Numbered from the stretch's first letter, positions 49,131-57,324 are shown. The stretch: 64,000 nucleotides of DNA from Candidatus Omnitrophota bacterium (GCA_020632475.1 JACKFM010000001.1:1-64000), one strand, 5' to 3'. Program-made: numbers and translations. Notes: generated by a model not told the origin, from the letters alone.

Positions 49131-49808
49131 ATGAACCAGCTTAACGAAAAAGCATTTGAGTTTGAAAAAGCGCAGCAGTCTTTCCTGCAGCGTGTCTATC
49201 AATGGATGGCCATCGGTCTGGCCTTTACGGGTGCGATTGCCATGTGGGTGGCCGGTAGTCCCGAATTGTTACGGGTTTTACACGGCGGCGTATTTTTTAT
49301 TCTGATGCTTGTTGAGCTTGGAATTGTTTTCTGGCTTTCGTCGCAGATTATGAACCTGAGTCCCTCGGCGGCCATTACCGGTTTTATGGTTTATGCCGGA
49401 CTGAACGGTTTGACTCTTTCCTATATTTTTCTTCTTTATACGCAGGCCTCCATTGCCTCGACGTTTTTTATTACGGCCGGCACCTTTGCGGCGGTAAGCG
49501 TTTACGGCTATACCACGAAAACCAACCTGTCCTCAATGAGCGGTTTTTTTATGATGGGCCTGATCGGTATTATCATCGCCAGCCTCGTCAATATGTTCTT
49601 AAGATCACCGGCCGTTTACTGGCTTATTTCCTATTTTGGCGTGGCCCTTTTTATCGGGCTTACCGCTTATGACACCCAACAGCTTAAGGCGATGCAGGAG
49701 CGGGGCGCCGCTTCGGATCAGCTTGCGATCATGGGTGCGCTGAAGCTGTATCTTGATTTCATCAACATGTTCATCATGCTCCTGAGAATTTTCGGAAGAA
49801 GACGCTAG
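49131..49808 (+). CDS. Bax-inhibitor-1/YccA-type membrane protein
   Basis: 225 residues with seven hydrophobic helices. The YDTQQLK segment near the C terminus (GLTAYDTQQLKAMQE) and GFMVYAGLNGLTLSYIFLLY are characteristic. YccA-like proteins modulate FtsH or act as Ca2+ leak channels. The TAG stop at 49806-49808 lies in the CTAGTG of family C4. AAGGAGGGTAGCGAG precedes ATG 49131, an unusually good ribosome site. Confidence 0.93.
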   Translation: MNQLNEKAFEFEKAQQSFLQRVYQWMAIGLAFTGAIAMWVAGSPELLRVLHGGVFFILMLVELGIVFWLSSQIMNLSPSAAITGFMVYAGLNGLTLSYIFLLYTQASIASTFFITAGTFAAVSVYGYTTKTNLSSMSGFFMMGLIGIIIASLVNMFLRSPAVYWLISYFGVALFIGLTAYDTQQLKAMQERGAASDQLAIMGALKLYLDFINMFIMLLRIFGRRR

Positions 49809-49883
49809 TGTCCGTCAATGCCGGGTTATGGCATTGTTACGGACACTTGTGCCGCATACATTGAGAATCGCAATGTATGCGGT
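49805..49883. repeat. CTAGTG-bounded element (family C4)
   Basis: Begins CTAGTGTCCGTCAATGCC and folds with GGCATTGTTACGGAC. A second hairpin, CCGCATACATTG and CAATGTATGCGG, follows at 49852-49882. It matches C2 in the opposite orientation with different loop sequences. It supplies the stop codon of the preceding gene. Confidence 0.8.
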
Positions 49884-49954
49884 GCTAAAATCGAGTTTAG
49901 TGAATCGTGATTTGGTATTTATATTTATAAGTAACGAGTAACGCGGCACGAAAA

Positions 49955-50710
49955 ATGATTACAGTTGAAAAGCTTACTATGTATTACGGGCAGTATGCTG
50001 CCCTGAAAGACCTTTCATTTGAAGTGCGCAAAGGCGAAATCCTGGGACTGCTAGGTCCTAACGGTGCCGGTAAAACGACGGCCATGCGCATTCTGACCAC
50101 TTACCTCTATCCTGCTGCCGGTCAGGTAAGGCTCGGCGATGTCAGCATCCTCGCAAATCCGCTCGAGGCCCGTAAGAAAACAGGGTATTTGCCCGAAAAT
50201 GTTCCCGTTTATCCGGACATGCGAGTAGATGACTATGTTCGTTTTGTGGCTAAGGCCAGGGGATTAACAGGGAAACAACTCACAGAACGCGTTGAGTGGG
50301 TCCGTGAAGCCTGCCAATTGAAACCGATCTGGAAGCATCAGATTTCTGAAATTTCGAAAGGATATAAACAACGAGTCGGGTTGGCGCAGGCTCTGGTACA
50401 TGATCCGGAGATTTTAATTTTGGATGAGCCGACAACGGGGCTTGATCCGCTGCAGATTTTGGGGATTCGCGATTTAATCAAAAATCTCGCCCATGAAAAA
50501 ACAATTATTTTTTCAACCCACATCCTGCAGGAAGTTCAGGCCATGGCCGACCGGATTGTCATTATCAATGAAGGACGGCTTGTGGCCCAGGGAACTCAAC
50601 AGGAACTTGAGACGCATGCCTGTGAAAAAACCGGCAGGCAGGGTCCTCTGAGTCTTGAAGATATTTTCATTGCACTTTTGAGGGTGGAGGCACATGAGGG
50701 ACAGGTCTAA
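49955..50710 (+). CDS. ABC transporter ATP-binding protein (GldA-like)
   Basis: 251 residues. Walker A GPNGAGKTTAM, signature-like ISKGYKQRVGLAQAL and Walker B LILDEPTTGLD are all present, with a downstream STHILQEVQ switch. It powers the adjacent permease. Type and order match GldA-like exporters. The C-terminus (EGQV, then TAA) is encoded by the B5 palindrome, so the original end may have been different. A short array (AAGTAAC GAGTAAC, 49929-49942) precedes the start and no strong ribosome site is seen. Confidence 0.92.
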   Translation: MITVEKLTMYYGQYAALKDLSFEVRKGEILGLLGPNGAGKTTAMRILTTYLYPAAGQVRLGDVSILANPLEARKKTGYLPENVPVYPDMRVDDYVRFVAKARGLTGKQLTERVEWVREACQLKPIWKHQISEISKGYKQRVGLAQALVHDPEILILDEPTTGLDPLQILGIRDLIKNLAHEKTIIFSTHILQEVQAMADRIVIINEGRLVAQGTQQELETHACEKTGRQGPLSLEDIFIALLRVEAHEGQV

Positions 50711-50723
50711 AGATCTGTCCCTC
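50696..50723. repeat. GGGACAGG-type palindrome (family B5)
   Basis: 28 bp: GAGGGACAG, TCT, AA, AGA, then CTGTCCCTC with one mismatch. It is read in a different frame from the copies in giant 1 and ends the ABC ATPase gene at TAA. Confidence 0.85.
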
Positions 50724-50738
50724 TAGGGGCACAATACG

Positions 50739-53207
50739 ATGAAAAATTTAATCACCATCTTAAACAGAGAACTTAAGGCCTATTTTAATTCCGCGATCGC
50801 CTATATTTTCATTATTGTTTTTGCGCTTTTAAACAGCGGTCTTTACATGACTCAGTTTTTTCTTTCGGGCCGTGCGGACATGCGTCCGTTTTTTACGTTC
50901 ATTCCGTTTATTCTCTGTGTATTTATTCCTGCGATTACCATGCGGTTATGGGCCGAAGAGAGAAAAGGCAATACCCTGGAGATGCTTCTGACTTTTCCGG
51001 TTCCCGTGCGTATTCTTGTGCTGGGTAAATTTCTGGCAGGCCTTTTCTTTTATGCCGCGGCCCTGCTTTCGACTTTTGTGATTCCTCTGATGCTTTTTGT
51101 TTTGGGCCGTCCCGATATGGGAATGATCGCAGGGGGATATCTTGGGAGCCTGATTCTCGGGGCCTTTTTTCTGGCCGTGGGAATTTTTATTTCGGGTCTT
51201 TGTGCGGATCAAATCGTAGCTTTTATCGTCGCGATGATGGTGAGTTTTAGCCTTTATCTGGCCGGAACCGATTTTGTCGCTATGTCCATTGACGGATGGC
51301 TGCCCGGATTTGGATCCCTGCTGAAAACGTATTTCGGGACGGCGAATCATTTTGATGCTTTTGTGCGGGGTGTGGTCGACAGCCGGGACGTGATTTATTT
51401 TATTTTAGGCTCGACTCTCTTTTTGATTTTAAACGGATTTTGGCTTGAAGGCCGGATGCGCTCTAAAGCGCGTCAGGTTTTTGTAGCTGCCGTCCTGATT
51501 TGCGCAGGTATTTTTTTTACGGGCAACTGGTTTTGTGCCGGTTTTTCTTTAGGCCGTTTCGATTTAACCGAAGGCCGGATTTATACGGTCTCTCAAGCGG
51601 CCCGTGAAATTTTTGAAGATTTAAAAAGCCCTGTTACGGTTAAGTTCTATGCTTCTCCCAAAGAGAAAATGCCGGCCGGAATGAAAACACTCGAAGAGGA
51701 TGTGATCGGAAAACTGGAAGAGTTTCGCGTGGCCTCTAAGGGTAAATTTCAATATAAACTTTTCCACATGGATGCGGCCGAGACCTCTGCGGCCCAGAAC
51801 GGCGAAGAGACAATGCAGTCGCAGCTTGCGCGCAAAGGTATAGAACCCTTTCAGATTCAGTCCATTGATGCCGATGAGGTCGGCGTTAAACTGATTTATT
51901 CTTCGCTGAGTATTTCTTATAAAGAAAAACCCGAAGAAATTATTGCGCAAGTGATCCCCGACAGTCTGCAGGAGCTGGAATATCTGCTGATGTCGAAAAT
52001 CTATCGCATGACGCTTAATAAAATGCCGCATGTGGCCTTAGTGGCACCTTATGAGGATCGTCAGGTTGATCCGCAGATGCAGATGCTGCTTGCGCAGCTC
52101 GGTGCGTCAGCTCCCGATTCCTACCGGGAAGATAATTACGAATATCTTCCGCTTCTTCTGCGTCAGGAAGGCTATGAAGTCAGCCGCATTCGTTTGCAGA
52201 AAAATGAAACTATTGCGCCCGATACCGATACGCTGGTGATCGTTGAACCGGAACTTCTCAGCGACCGGCAGCGTTATGAAATCGCGCGCTTTCTTTCAGG
52301 CGGCGGTTCGGTGATGTTTGCAGTTCAAAATTACGAATATCAATATCAGCCTCAGGCGGCTGCGTTGTCGGTGATGGTTCATGATAAAAAGCCGTCGGTC
52401 AATGAGCTTCTTGAAAACTGGGGGCTCTCGGTAAACTCTAAAATTCTTCTCGATGAGCAGCATGAGGTCATTAATATCTCCGGCGGACGTGTAGGCCCCT
52501 TTTCCATGCCGGTGCCTGTGAAATTACCGGTTCAGATTTATCTGACACCGCAGGAGATGAATGAAAACGTTTCAATTACGTCACATTTGTCTTCGCTTTT
52601 TTATCTTTGGGGTTCGGCGCTTGACATTGATCCGGTGAAGATGGCGGATCAAAAACTGAAACTCACGACCCTTCTTTCATCGACAACCCATTCATGGCTG
52701 GTGGATTTCATGCCTGAATTTGACGGATCTTATTTGCTTGGGGCCGAAAGCCTCAAGCGCGGTCCGTTTCCGCTGGCCGTTTTGGTGGAAGGGATTTTTA
52801 AAAATCCTTACCAGGGGCAGGCCGTTCCGGCATGGGGCGAAGGGCAAGAAGAGTCTTCTGAACCTGCTGTGGAAAGTGAACCCCGGATTGAATCCAAACC
52901 CGCCAAACTCTTGGTGGTCGGTGCGGCGACTATGTTTCAAAAACAACTGGCCCAGAGCGGAGGGCATCTGAATTTTTTTATTAATGCGGTGGATGCTTTG
53001 ACGCTGGGGGACCGGCTGGTCAATATCCGTTCTAAACGGCCGATCGACCGTTCTATCGGCAGAATATCGACCCCGGCCAAACTTTTCTGGCGTTTGTCTG
53101 CAACGCTTCTGGTTCCGGTTTTAATTGCCTTGCTCGGAACCTTTCGTGTCATGTTGCGCCGGAAGGTCAAACACGATTATCTGAAGTCACTAAGTCATAA
53201 TGCATAA
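50739..53207 (+). CDS. ABC-2 permease fused to GldG-like auxiliary domain
   Basis: 822 residues. The first 240 form a six-helix ABC-2 permease (AYFNSAIAYIFIIVFALLNSGLY, TMRLWAEERKGNTLEMLLTFPV), equivalent to GldF. Residues about 245-790 are a GldG-type extracytoplasmic domain (FSLGRFDLTEGRIYTVSQAAREIFEDLKSPVTVKFYAS) with helices at both ends. Usually GldF and GldG are separate proteins. Together with the ATPase and the DUF4340 protein it forms the type of ABC exporter known from gliding Bacteroidetes but also found widely without gliding. The cargo is unknown. Confidence 0.9.
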   Translation: MKNLITILNRELKAYFNSAIAYIFIIVFALLNSGLYMTQFFLSGRADMRPFFTFIPFILCVFIPAITMRLWAEERKGNTLEMLLTFPVPVRILVLGKFLAGLFFYAAALLSTFVIPLMLFVLGRPDMGMIAGGYLGSLILGAFFLAVGIFISGLCADQIVAFIVAMMVSFSLYLAGTDFVAMSIDGWLPGFGSLLKTYFGTANHFDAFVRGVVDSRDVIYFILGSTLFLILNGFWLEGRMRSKARQVFVAAVLICAGIFFTGNWFCAGFSLGRFDLTEGRIYTVSQAAREIFEDLKSPVTVKFYASPKEKMPAGMKTLEEDVIGKLEEFRVASKGKFQYKLFHMDAAETSAAQNGEETMQSQLARKGIEPFQIQSIDADEVGVKLIYSSLSISYKEKPEEIIAQVIPDSLQELEYLLMSKIYRMTLNKMPHVALVAPYEDRQVDPQMQMLLAQLGASAPDSYREDNYEYLPLLLRQEGYEVSRIRLQKNETIAPDTDTLVIVEPELLSDRQRYEIARFLSGGGSVMFAVQNYEYQYQPQAAALSVMVHDKKPSVNELLENWGLSVNSKILLDEQHEVINISGGRVGPFSMPVPVKLPVQIYLTPQEMNENVSITSHLSSLFYLWGSALDIDPVKMADQKLKLTTLLSSTTHSWLVDFMPEFDGSYLLGAESLKRGPFPLAVLVEGIFKNPYQGQAVPAWGEGQEESSEPAVESEPRIESKPAKLLVVGAATMFQKQLAQSGGHLNFFINAVDALTLGDRLVNIRSKRPIDRSIGRISTPAKLFWRLSATLLVPVLIALLGTFRVMLRRKVKHDYLKSLSHNA

Positions 53208-53221
53208 ATTTTTGTACGTTT

Positions 53222-53342
53222 GAAAAATAAAAATATTGCTACGAAACGCGCCGTCTCGTTCGGAGCTCTTCCGTCTCCGGCGGAAGGATCTCCTCATCTC
53301 GACAAAAGGCGCCGATTGTTTCTTTATAATATTTTTATTTTC
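53222..53342. repeat. Palindromic dispersed element, family A copy 5
   Basis: 121 bp with arms GAAAAATAAAAATATT and complement. The core is very close to copy 1 (CTACGAAACGCGCCGTCTCG, GGAGCTCTTCCGTC, CGGAAGGATCTCC, GGCGCC). It separates the permease from the DUF4340 gene, both on the plus strand. Confidence 0.87.
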
Positions 53343-53398
53343 TAAAATCGCATGATTTTGATAATACCTTTCATGAGAAAATTGAAACCGGTACCAGT

Positions 53399-54781
53399 AT
53401 GAATAAAAAACAATTAATCTCTCTGACCCTTATCCTTGCCTTTTTGATTCTTGGCGTGATTGTCAAAGAAGTGCGCCGTCCCGCAGGCCTTGCCACCCGT
53501 GATTTTGAATTGTTGAATTTATCCATCGATTCTTCCAAAGCCCTGAAGATTTTAATCGGAAAGGGAAATCACATTTCAGTGACTCTGGTTAAACAGGACG
53601 GAGTCTGGCTCATTCCCGATTTGTGGAATGCACGTGCCGACCAGGCTAAAGTGGAAAACCTTTTGGCGTTGTTGAAACATGCCAGGGGAGAAAAGCGGGC
53701 CGAAGGGCCTGAGCTTTTAGAGGATTTCGGGATTACCGATGATCAGGCTTACAGTCTTGCGGTGCTTGGCAGTGACAATCAGAAACTTTTGGAAATTAAA
53801 CTCGCCTGGAAAAAGGCCGGGCCCGGAGCCGGTTTTATACGCCGTTCGGACAGCAACGCAGTCTATCTGGTCGATGCCGATTTGATCGGAGCTTTAGGTT
53901 TGTACGGTAACAATGAGGCGGAAATGCCCAAATTAGAAGTGTGGCCGGCTCTTGATTTAATTGCTTATGAGCCCGATCAGATCAGCCGAATCGAAATTAC
54001 CCGTTTCAGCGGTGAGAACCGTATTGCCGCAGCCGGATTATTAAGAATGGACAGCAAAAAGAACGATTGGAGTTTTATCCGGGAAGACATGCCGTTTCGG
54101 ATTGATCAACAGCAGGTTAAAGATTTTTTGCGTAATCTTTCGAATTTGCGTGCACGGCAGGTCTATGATCCATCCTTGGAGCAGTATGGTTTTGATCACC
54201 CGTATCTTGAGGCTGTGATTTCAGCCGGTGTGCAGGGCGTGACGATTTTGACTGTGGGTCAACAAAGTGACCAGGCGCGCGGACGGTATGTCAAACTTTC
54301 AAATGAACCGGTGATCTTTGAAATACCGAATTATCATTTTTCGGATATGAATGTGGATAATAGCCGTTTTGCAGAGCCCGGATTGATTCATGGGCCGGAT
54401 TCCAAAATTCAATCCGTGGTCATTCATCGAGGGCAGGATGAAAAAATACTGACCCACGGAGATGCCGGGTTTAAAGATTATCTCGGCAGTTTAAAACGTG
54501 TACAGATTAAAAGCCTTATTTTTGACCAGAATACCGTCGTGCCGGCTGGCGAATCCTCAGCCCTATGGATAGAAATCACGGATGAAAAAAATATTCATAC
54601 CCTTTATGATTTTGGTGCTGCAGTCAAAGTCGAAGATGAGATTATTCAGTATCCGGTGATTAAACGCGGCAACGGCCAGGCCTTTATGGTTTCGGCCTAT
54701 GATTACCAAACCCTCATTGAACAAATGCTGGCGCCGACACCTGCGACCGAAGCCACACAGGCCGAACCGGCTGTTTCCTGA
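53399..54781 (+). CDS. DUF4340 protein of ABC exporter cluster
   Basis: 460 residues with an N-terminal membrane helix (LISLTLILAFLILGVIV), the rest extracytoplasmic and beta-rich. GKGNHISVTLVKQDGVWLIPDLWNARADQAKVENLL and NLRARQVYDPSLEQYGFDHP are typical of DUF4340, which sits after GldA/GldF/GldG genes in many phyla. It probably works with the permease on the outer face of the inner membrane. ATG 53399 lacks a strong ribosome site. The C-terminal tail (APTPATEATQAEPAVS) is Ala/Pro-rich. Confidence 0.9.
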   Translation: MNKKQLISLTLILAFLILGVIVKEVRRPAGLATRDFELLNLSIDSSKALKILIGKGNHISVTLVKQDGVWLIPDLWNARADQAKVENLLALLKHARGEKRAEGPELLEDFGITDDQAYSLAVLGSDNQKLLEIKLAWKKAGPGAGFIRRSDSNAVYLVDADLIGALGLYGNNEAEMPKLEVWPALDLIAYEPDQISRIEITRFSGENRIAAAGLLRMDSKKNDWSFIREDMPFRIDQQQVKDFLRNLSNLRARQVYDPSLEQYGFDHPYLEAVISAGVQGVTILTVGQQSDQARGRYVKLSNEPVIFEIPNYHFSDMNVDNSRFAEPGLIHGPDSKIQSVVIHRGQDEKILTHGDAGFKDYLGSLKRVQIKSLIFDQNTVVPAGESSALWIEITDEKNIHTLYDFGAAVKVEDEIIQYPVIKRGNGQAFMVSAYDYQTLIEQMLAPTPATEATQAEPAVS

Positions 54782-54819
54782 CAATCCGGCTTACGGTACC
54801 GCTTCCTACCCTTTTGGTG

Positions 54820-54825
54820 TATAAT
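54820..54825 (+). promoter_or_regulatory. Consensus TATAAT box directly before thyA
   Basis: TATAAT, with TTGG about 5-8 bp upstream, ends nine bases before ATG 54835. The predicted start is 2-3 bases before the ATG, so thyA mRNA would be essentially leaderless. No ribosome site precedes the start codon. Confidence 0.6.
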
Positions 54826-54834
54826 GCACGCCCA

Positions 54835-55629
54835 ATGAAACAATATCTGCAGTTACTCCAACATATTCTGGATCACGGTGAGAAGAAAGAAGACCGAACG
54901 GGTGTCGGTACGATCAGCACTTTTGGTTATCAGATGCGTTTTGATCTGAATGACGGTTTTCCTCTGCTGACCACCAAAAAAGTTCATCTCAAATCGGTGA
55001 TCCATGAACTGATCTGGTTTTTAAGCGGTGATACCAATATCAAGTACCTTAAGGATAATGGCGTCAGTATTTGGGATGAATGGGCGAATGAGAACGGTGA
55101 TTTAGGTCCGGTTTATTCCAAACAATGGCGTGGTTTTGAAGGTGCGGGCGGTAAAACGGTGGATCAGATTCAAAACGTGATTGATCTTTTAAAGAACAAC
55201 TCCGACAGCCGCCGTATTTTAGTCAGCGCCTGGAATCCGGCCGAGATCGACCAAATGGCCCTTCCGCCGTGCCACTGCCTTTTTCAATTCTATGTTCAGT
55301 CAGGAAAATTATCGTGCCAGCTTTATCAGCGCAGCGCGGATGTTTTTTTAGGAGTTCCGTTTAATATTGCATCCTATGCTTTGCTGACGATGATGATGGC
55401 GCAGGTGACCGGCCTGAACCCCGGAGAATTCATTCATACCTTTGGCGATGTCCATATCTATTCCAATCATATGGAACAGGTGAAGCTGCAGCTCAGCCGA
55501 TCGCCCCGTACACTTCCTGTCATGAAGATTAATCCGGACGTCAAAAACCTTTTCGATTTTAAATACGAAGATTTCACCATCGAAGGGTATGATCCGCATC
55601 CTGCCATTAAGGCACCTGTGGCGGTATAA
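54835..55629 (+). CDS. thyA: Thymidylate synthase
   Basis: 264 residues, the same length as E. coli ThyA. The nucleophile is C146 in ALPPCHCLFQFYV, the same residue number as in E. coli. DRTGVGTISTFGYQMRFDLNDGFPLLTTKK, DVFLGVPFNIASYALL and the dUMP-binding region follow. It methylates dUMP using methylene-tetrahydrofolate. folA is next, as is common, to recycle dihydrofolate. ATG 54835 is favoured over the upstream GTG at 54814 by family alignment and the leaderless promoter. Confidence 0.97.
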   Translation: MKQYLQLLQHILDHGEKKEDRTGVGTISTFGYQMRFDLNDGFPLLTTKKVHLKSVIHELIWFLSGDTNIKYLKDNGVSIWDEWANENGDLGPVYSKQWRGFEGAGGKTVDQIQNVIDLLKNNSDSRRILVSAWNPAEIDQMALPPCHCLFQFYVQSGKLSCQLYQRSADVFLGVPFNIASYALLTMMMAQVTGLNPGEFIHTFGDVHIYSNHMEQVKLQLSRSPRTLPVMKINPDVKNLFDFKYEDFTIEGYDPHPAIKAPVAV

Positions 55630-55635
55630 AAAACA

Positions 55636-55670
55636 GGACTGAGGACTGAGCGATGAGGACTGAGGAAAAT
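55636..55670. repeat. 7-bp array containing the folA start codon
   Basis: GGACTGA, GGACTGA, GCGATGA, GGACTGA, GGAAAAT. The ATG of folA lies in the third unit, so the first residues MRTEEN are translated repeat. Confidence 0.8.
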
Positions 55671-56174
55671 AAAAAAACAGCTCTCTATCATGTTGTTGCA
55701 GCCGCAAAGAATGGAGTGATCGGTAAAGACAATAAACTTCCGTGGCATTTTTCGGCTGATCTTAAGTACTTCAAACAGCTTACGTTAGCAAGTACGGTGA
55801 TGATGGGGCGCAAAACCTTTGAAAGCATCGGCCGTCCTCTTCCGGGTCGTACCAACTTTGTGATCAGTCGTACGGTTCGCGAACAAGCCAATCCTTCTGT
55901 CATGCCCGCCGGAACAGAGCTGGTTTTTTTTGACTCCATAGACAAGGCCGGTCAGGCAGTTCAAACGCCTAAAGCCTTTATCATCGGCGGTGCCGCTATC
56001 TATGAACAAACGCTGGATAAAATCGACGGTATTTATTTAACTGAAATTCATGCCGAGTATGAAGGCGATGCTTTTTATCCCGGAGTTCCTCAAGGGTTCC
56101 TTGAGAAATCACGGCAGGTTCTGCAGGAAGCAGATCCTAGAATCGAAGCCGTCTTTTATGAAAAACAGGACTAA
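55653..56174 (+). CDS. folA: Dihydrofolate reductase
   Basis: 173 residues. ALYHVVAAAKNGVIGKDNKLPWHFSADLKYFK is the catalytic opening (active-site acidic residue is replaced by Ser or Asp near SADLKYF), then MMGRKTFESIGRPLPGRTNFVIS and IIGGAAIYEQTL. It reduces dihydrofolate made by ThyA. The start ATG 55653 and the first six residues come from a heptamer array, and the stop TAA (56172-56174) lies in a second array. The encoded N-terminal extension before ALYHVV is about ten residues. Confidence 0.95.
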   Translation: MRTEENKKTALYHVVAAAKNGVIGKDNKLPWHFSADLKYFKQLTLASTVMMGRKTFESIGRPLPGRTNFVISRTVREQANPSVMPAGTELVFFDSIDKAGQAVQTPKAFIIGGAAIYEQTLDKIDGIYLTEIHAEYEGDAFYPGVPQGFLEKSRQVLQEADPRIEAVFYEKQD

Positions 56175-56202
56175 GGACTGAGGCCTGAGGACTGAGCAAA
56201 AA
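56168..56202. repeat. 7-bp array containing the folA stop codon
   Basis: GGACTAA, GGACTGA, GGCCTGA, GGACTGA, GCAAAAA. The TAA of folA is in the first unit. Confidence 0.8.
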
Positions 56203-56218
56203 ATTAAGGATATCTCTA

Positions 56219-56863
56219 ATGATGAATAATCTTTATCTCCGTCAGATTGAAGTCGGACCGATGGAAAACTTTGTTTATCTCATCGGAGATAAACAAAAAA
56301 AAGAATGTGTGATAGTCGATCCGGCCTGGGAAGTTGACCGGGTCCTGCGCCTGGCCAAGGAAGACGGCATGACTGTGACGGGAGGATTGGTGACTCATAC
56401 CCATTTTGATCATGTGAACGGTTCCGAAGATCTGCTAAGTGCGACCAAAAGTAAAATTTATGTTCACAAAAACGAAGCCGGATATTTAAAAGGCATGCAA
56501 AGCGATGTTCATCCGGTCGAATCGGGAGATAAGCTGACGATCGGAGACATTGAAATTACTTTTATGCATACTCCCGGGCATACTCCCGGTTCTCAATGTT
56601 TTTTAGTCCAGGGCCGTTTGGTTTCGGGGGATACACTTTTTATCAATGCCTGCGGGCGCTGTGATCTGCCCGGTGGCAATGCCGAGGAGATGTACCATAG
56701 CTTGCGGCGGCTGTCCTCTCTGGATGAAAAAACAATTCTTTTACCCGGCCATAATTATTCCGATCACCCCACCTCGACCATTGCGGCCGAAAACCAAAAC
56801 AATCCCTACCTCAAAATCGGCGAATCCCTGGAGACATTCCTCCGTCTCCGCATGGGCCACTGA
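56219..56863 (+). CDS. MBL-fold metallo-hydrolase (glyoxalase II-like)
   Basis: 214 residues. THTHFDHVNG gives the first metal-binding motif (HxHxDH), with HTPGHTPGSQCFLV, SGDTLF, and LLPGHNY further on. NFVYLIGDKQKKECVIVDPA is the usual first beta strands. It may hydrolyse thioesters such as S-lactoylglutathione analogues, or persulfides, but no associated thiol gene confirms this. AAGGA lies eight bases before ATG 56219. Confidence 0.92.
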   Translation: MMNNLYLRQIEVGPMENFVYLIGDKQKKECVIVDPAWEVDRVLRLAKEDGMTVTGGLVTHTHFDHVNGSEDLLSATKSKIYVHKNEAGYLKGMQSDVHPVESGDKLTIGDIEITFMHTPGHTPGSQCFLVQGRLVSGDTLFINACGRCDLPGGNAEEMYHSLRRLSSLDEKTILLPGHNYSDHPTSTIAAENQNNPYLKIGESLETFLRLRMGH

Positions 56864-57010
56864 AACTATTTTAGAGCTGAAATTTAGTGTTCAAGATTGC
56901 AAAATACGATCTTAAAGCCGATGCTTTTTTACTCGTCAGTTGAAACAGCAGGTCTCTGGGAAAGGTATTTTGAATTTCTCAGACTTCATAAATAGGGCTG
57001 GCGGGGATTA

Positions 57011-57118
57011 TTATTTGCGGGGGCCATGGGTTTTCTTGTAGTGATACAACAACCACCCAAGAAAAATCAGGCAGATAATCATGAAAAATAGGTTAACCCA
57101 TCCATAAGCAGTGATCAT
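57011..57118 (-). CDS. Tiny single-helix membrane protein, 35 aa
   Basis: Translates as MITAYGWVNLFFMIICLIF, then LGWLLYHYKKTHGPRK. One membrane helix and a basic C-terminal tail suggest Nin-Cin topology. CAGGAGGACTC precedes the ATG, an excellent ribosome site, and the start overlaps the stop of the upstream gene (ATGA). Such features support a real gene despite its length. The function is unknown. Confidence 0.6.
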   Translation of the reverse strand: MITAYGWVNLFFMIICLIFLGWLLYHYKKTHGPRK

Positions 57119-57324
57119 GAGTCCTCCTGGCTTAAATTGATGACAACGCCAGTTAACACAAGCAACATTGTAAATCCCATAGCGAAAAAGAGATCCAATG
57201 TTACAAACGGCTTTTTAGTCAGGATGCCGATGACGAGCATCGCAAAGCTGACCTTTCCACAATCATAAAAGAATTTTGAAAGATTATCACCCAGAATTTT
57301 TTTCATGGTGGTTGAAGAATACAC
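57115..57324 (-). CDS. Small membrane protein, 69 aa
   Basis: Starts at GTG 57324, seven bases after AAGGGAGG, which fits better than the internal ATG at 57306. The sequence is MYSSTTMKKILGDNLSKFFYD, then two hydrophobic helices (VSFAMLVIGIL and FFAMGFTMLLVLTGVVINL). It is coupled to the 35-residue gene by an ATGA overlap, so these are a two-gene operon of small membrane proteins. No family recognised. Confidence 0.7.
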   Translation of the reverse strand: MYSSTTMKKILGDNLSKFFYDCGKVSFAMLVIGILTKKPFVTLDLFFAMGFTMLLVLTGVVINLSQEDS

